A stretch of DNA of 64,000 nt, from positions 8,230 through 72,229 of the forward strand of contig JALNYU010000020.1 in the NCBI GenBank assembly GCA_023229645.1, given 5' to 3'. Source of the DNA: Nevskia sp. (GTDB lineage Bacteria; Pseudomonadota; Gammaproteobacteria; Nevskiales; Nevskiaceae). The notes below the pieces were generated by a model. That model made no database searches. It was not told the origin of the DNA and worked only from the letters and a program-made list of their open reading frames with translations. The position numbers were made by a program, and so were the translations under genes. Of this stretch, positions 62,801 to 64,000 are shown piece after piece. Each line of letters begins with the position of its first letter. The first letter of the stretch is position 1.

Positions 62801-63514
62801 TCATCGTGCTGAGGCCAGCGCCGTGGACAGTGCAGCGCCGAATTCGCGCGCGAAGCTGGCGTCGACCACGCGCCGCACAGTGGGCTCAACCTTGAGCGTC
62901 GGCTTGTACTGCGCACGGCTGACGAAGATCACCACCGGCTTGATGGCGCTCTCGCCTGTGCGTTCGATACGGTAGTAGATGCCGGGTGTCAGGTGGGTGC
63001 CAGGCAATGCCACGAAGTAGCCGTCTGCATGGGCCCGCTTGCCCTTGCCCTTGAACGTGCGCATGCGGCTGCGCAGTGCGCCCATCATCTCGGTCAGCTG
63101 CTTCTTATCCAGGTTGCCGTAGCGGTCGATCTTGGCCCCGCCTGCCGGCACCGCACGCATGCCGGACGGGATCGCGCCCATCGCCTGCAACGCACGCTCC
63201 CATCCAGCCTGACGGCGCTGACTGCCCGCCACCAATGGCAGCAGATACTTCCCAGCCGCGCGGCCCGATGAGGCCTTGTCCTTAAGGCCGACGATGGCCG
63301 TGAGCTTGCTCTTGGTACTGTTCGACACAAACGTGCCGCCCAGCGTGTAAGGCTTCGGGCGATCCAGCAAGCGCCGCATCTCAGACTTGATGCCCGCCTC
63401 AGCCAGCCGTGCCGTCTTGTTCAGCGCCACACTGGCGGCAAACGGTATCTGCCGCTTCTGCACATCATCCAGATAGCGCGTCGTCGCCTTCGTATCCACC
63501 TGAATAGTGATCAT
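62801..63514 (-). CDS. Minor tail protein Z-like protein, unit B (237 aa)
   Basis: Identical to 27101-27814. Lies within the perfect repeat between units. Confidence 0.6.
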   Translation of the reverse strand: MITIQVDTKATTRYLDDVQKRQIPFAASVALNKTARLAEAGIKSEMRRLLDRPKPYTLGGTFVSNSTKSKLTAIVGLKDKASSGRAAGKYLLPLVAGSQRRQAGWERALQAMGAIPSGMRAVPAGGAKIDRYGNLDKKQLTEMMGALRSRMRTFKGKGKRAHADGYFVALPGTHLTPGIYYRIERTGESAIKPVVIFVSRAQYKPTLKVEPTVRRVVDASFAREFGAALSTALASAR

Positions 63515-63906
63515 CTGGCGCGCAGCTGGGTGATATTGCTGTTGCGCAGATTCTCGAGCTGGCGCATGGCTCGGGTCATCACTTCGGCGGCGTTGTTCAT
63601 CGCCTCGACGATCTTCACCTCCTCATCCTGCGGGGCCTTGCGGTCAGGCCTGGCGTGCATCGTTTCGTCGCAGGCAAACATCAGCGGGTCGTAGCATTCG
63701 CAGAACTTCATCGCCGCAAGTATTTGGCCGAACGTCAGGCGCTGATCCCCTTCTGGATTCAAGCAGGCCTTCAGCCGCGCATAGGCCGATGCCGGCTTCA
63801 TGTGAGGGAACAAAAATCCGGCCAGCTGTTGAGGCGTCTTTGCGCTGTGGCTCACCATCAGGTTCAGCGCCTCGAACTCATCTTCATAAAACAGCTTTTC
63901 TTGCAT
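63511..63906 (-). CDS. CII-like regulatory protein, unit B (131 aa)
   Basis: Identical to 27811-28206, with the same GAGGAGAAACC ribosome site. Confidence 0.55.
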   Translation of the reverse strand: MQEKLFYEDEFEALNLMVSHSAKTPQQLAGFLFPHMKPASAYARLKACLNPEGDQRLTFGQILAAMKFCECYDPLMFACDETMHARPDRKAPQDEEVKIVEAMNNAAEVMTRAMRQLENLRNSNITQLRAR

Positions 63907-63919
63907 GGTTTCTCCTCAT

Positions 63920-63936
63920 CCCCTAATCATTAGGGG
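63920..63936 (-). promoter_or_regulatory. Palindrome in leader of CII-like gene, unit B
   Basis: CCCCTAAT-C-ATTAGGGG, identical to 28220-28236. The following 64 bp to the window end are the start of the Cro-CII terminator region and hold no gene. Confidence 0.5.
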
Positions 63937-64000
63937 AGCGTAGGGGTGACTGCATCGGGGCAAAAAAATAGACTCCACTCCATGGAGACACGCGAAAAAA

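Larger units (their letters stand above)
37012..64000. mobile_element. Prophage unit B (left 27 kb, continues beyond window)
   Basis: This unit has the same gene order as unit A, from serine integrase to the CII-like gene. It is cut by the window end just before the expected Cro/CI switch. It differs from unit A in tail tip, propeller, tail tube, lysis module, SGNH protein, terminase N-terminal part, iterons and accessory genes. Integrase, tape measure, portal, capsid and primase core are close homologues. This mosaic pattern is normal for related lambdoid phages. It argues against a simple assembly duplication for most of the unit, although the last 1.45 kb is identical to unit A. Confidence 0.75.
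62549..64000. repeat. Perfect 1.45-kb direct repeat of 26849-28300
   Basis: From 62549 to the window end the sequence matches unit A at an offset of 35,700 bp with no difference that I can see, whereas the DNA just upstream has several percent differences. It covers the primase start, its leader, the gpZ-like and CII-like genes. Cause could be recent gene conversion or an assembly join. Confidence 0.85.

Noticed and set aside
1..64000. tRNA, rRNA or CRISPR-Cas genes
   Set aside because: None recognised by eye on either strand.

Overview
The window reads as DNA of a GC-rich proteobacterium (probably beta or gamma; no host gene is present to pin it down) and is almost entirely phage. It holds one complete prophage unit of about 35.3 kb (unit A, roughly 1655-37011), the last 1.65 kb of a preceding related unit on the left, and the first 27 kb of a third related unit (unit B, 37012-64000). 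The units lie head to tail with the same gene order, and each begins with a nearly identical large serine integrase gene (1775-3379 and 37096-38700). This is the layout expected of polylysogeny at one attachment site. The phages are lambda-like siphoviruses: GpA-type terminase, lambda-type portal, fused HK97-type protease and major capsid protein, tail tube, short tape measure, a tail hub with an FG-GAP propeller, a lysis module, and a replication module with a P4-alpha-like primase-helicase.

Layout of unit A. The serine integrase is on the plus strand (1775-3379). A long minus-strand block follows (28681 down to 3447): Cro-like protein, a terminator, CII-like protein, a gpZ-like tail protein, primase-helicase, an iteron field, small and large terminase, an SGNH hydrolase, a small connector candidate, portal, protease-capsid fusion, connectors, tail tube, lysis genes, tape measure, tail tip. 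At 28681-28767 a Cro-like gene (-) and a CI-like repressor (+) diverge over three 16-bp palindromic operators. Two more copies of the operator overlap a strong plus-strand promoter at 30382-30410 (a PL equivalent), which drives about ten tightly overlapping small early genes (30452-33661).

The unusual system lies at the end of that early operon. From 33622 to 36970 there is a complete integron: seven attC sites, seven small gene cassettes, an attI region and a genuine IntI-type integrase (340 aa, with the IntI-specific patch and an R-H-R-H-Y active site). The preceding unit carries a second array in the same place (1-1603, at least four attC sites) without an integrase. The extrahelical T and G bases of the attC hairpins lie on the plus strand, so the cassettes are polarised leftward from an attI beside intI, as in a canonical integron. 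Every cassette gene nevertheless reads rightward, towards attI, in the same direction as the phage early operon. The cassettes thus appear arranged to be read from the phage PL-like promoter and not from a Pc. Several cassette genes start inside their own attC hairpin (in one case the hairpin encodes a lipoprotein signal peptide), and several run through the junction into the neighbouring hairpin, which gives similar C-terminal tails. The last phage early gene also ends inside the most distal attC, which ties the array physically to the phage operon.

Unit B repeats the late block with modules exchanged. It has a different tail tip, propeller and tail tube, and a different lysis set (M15 peptidase, holin, Rz/Rz1 in place of a lysozyme-holin fusion). 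The C-terminal part of the SGNH protein and the ATPase part of the large terminase also differ. An oppositely oriented two-gene moron sits between capsid and portal, and the iteron sequence is different and is paired with a different primase C-terminus. From 62549 to the window end, unit B is identical to 26849-28300 of unit A. No tRNA, rRNA or CRISPR array was seen, and no stretch over 300 bases lacks a gene or recognisable element.
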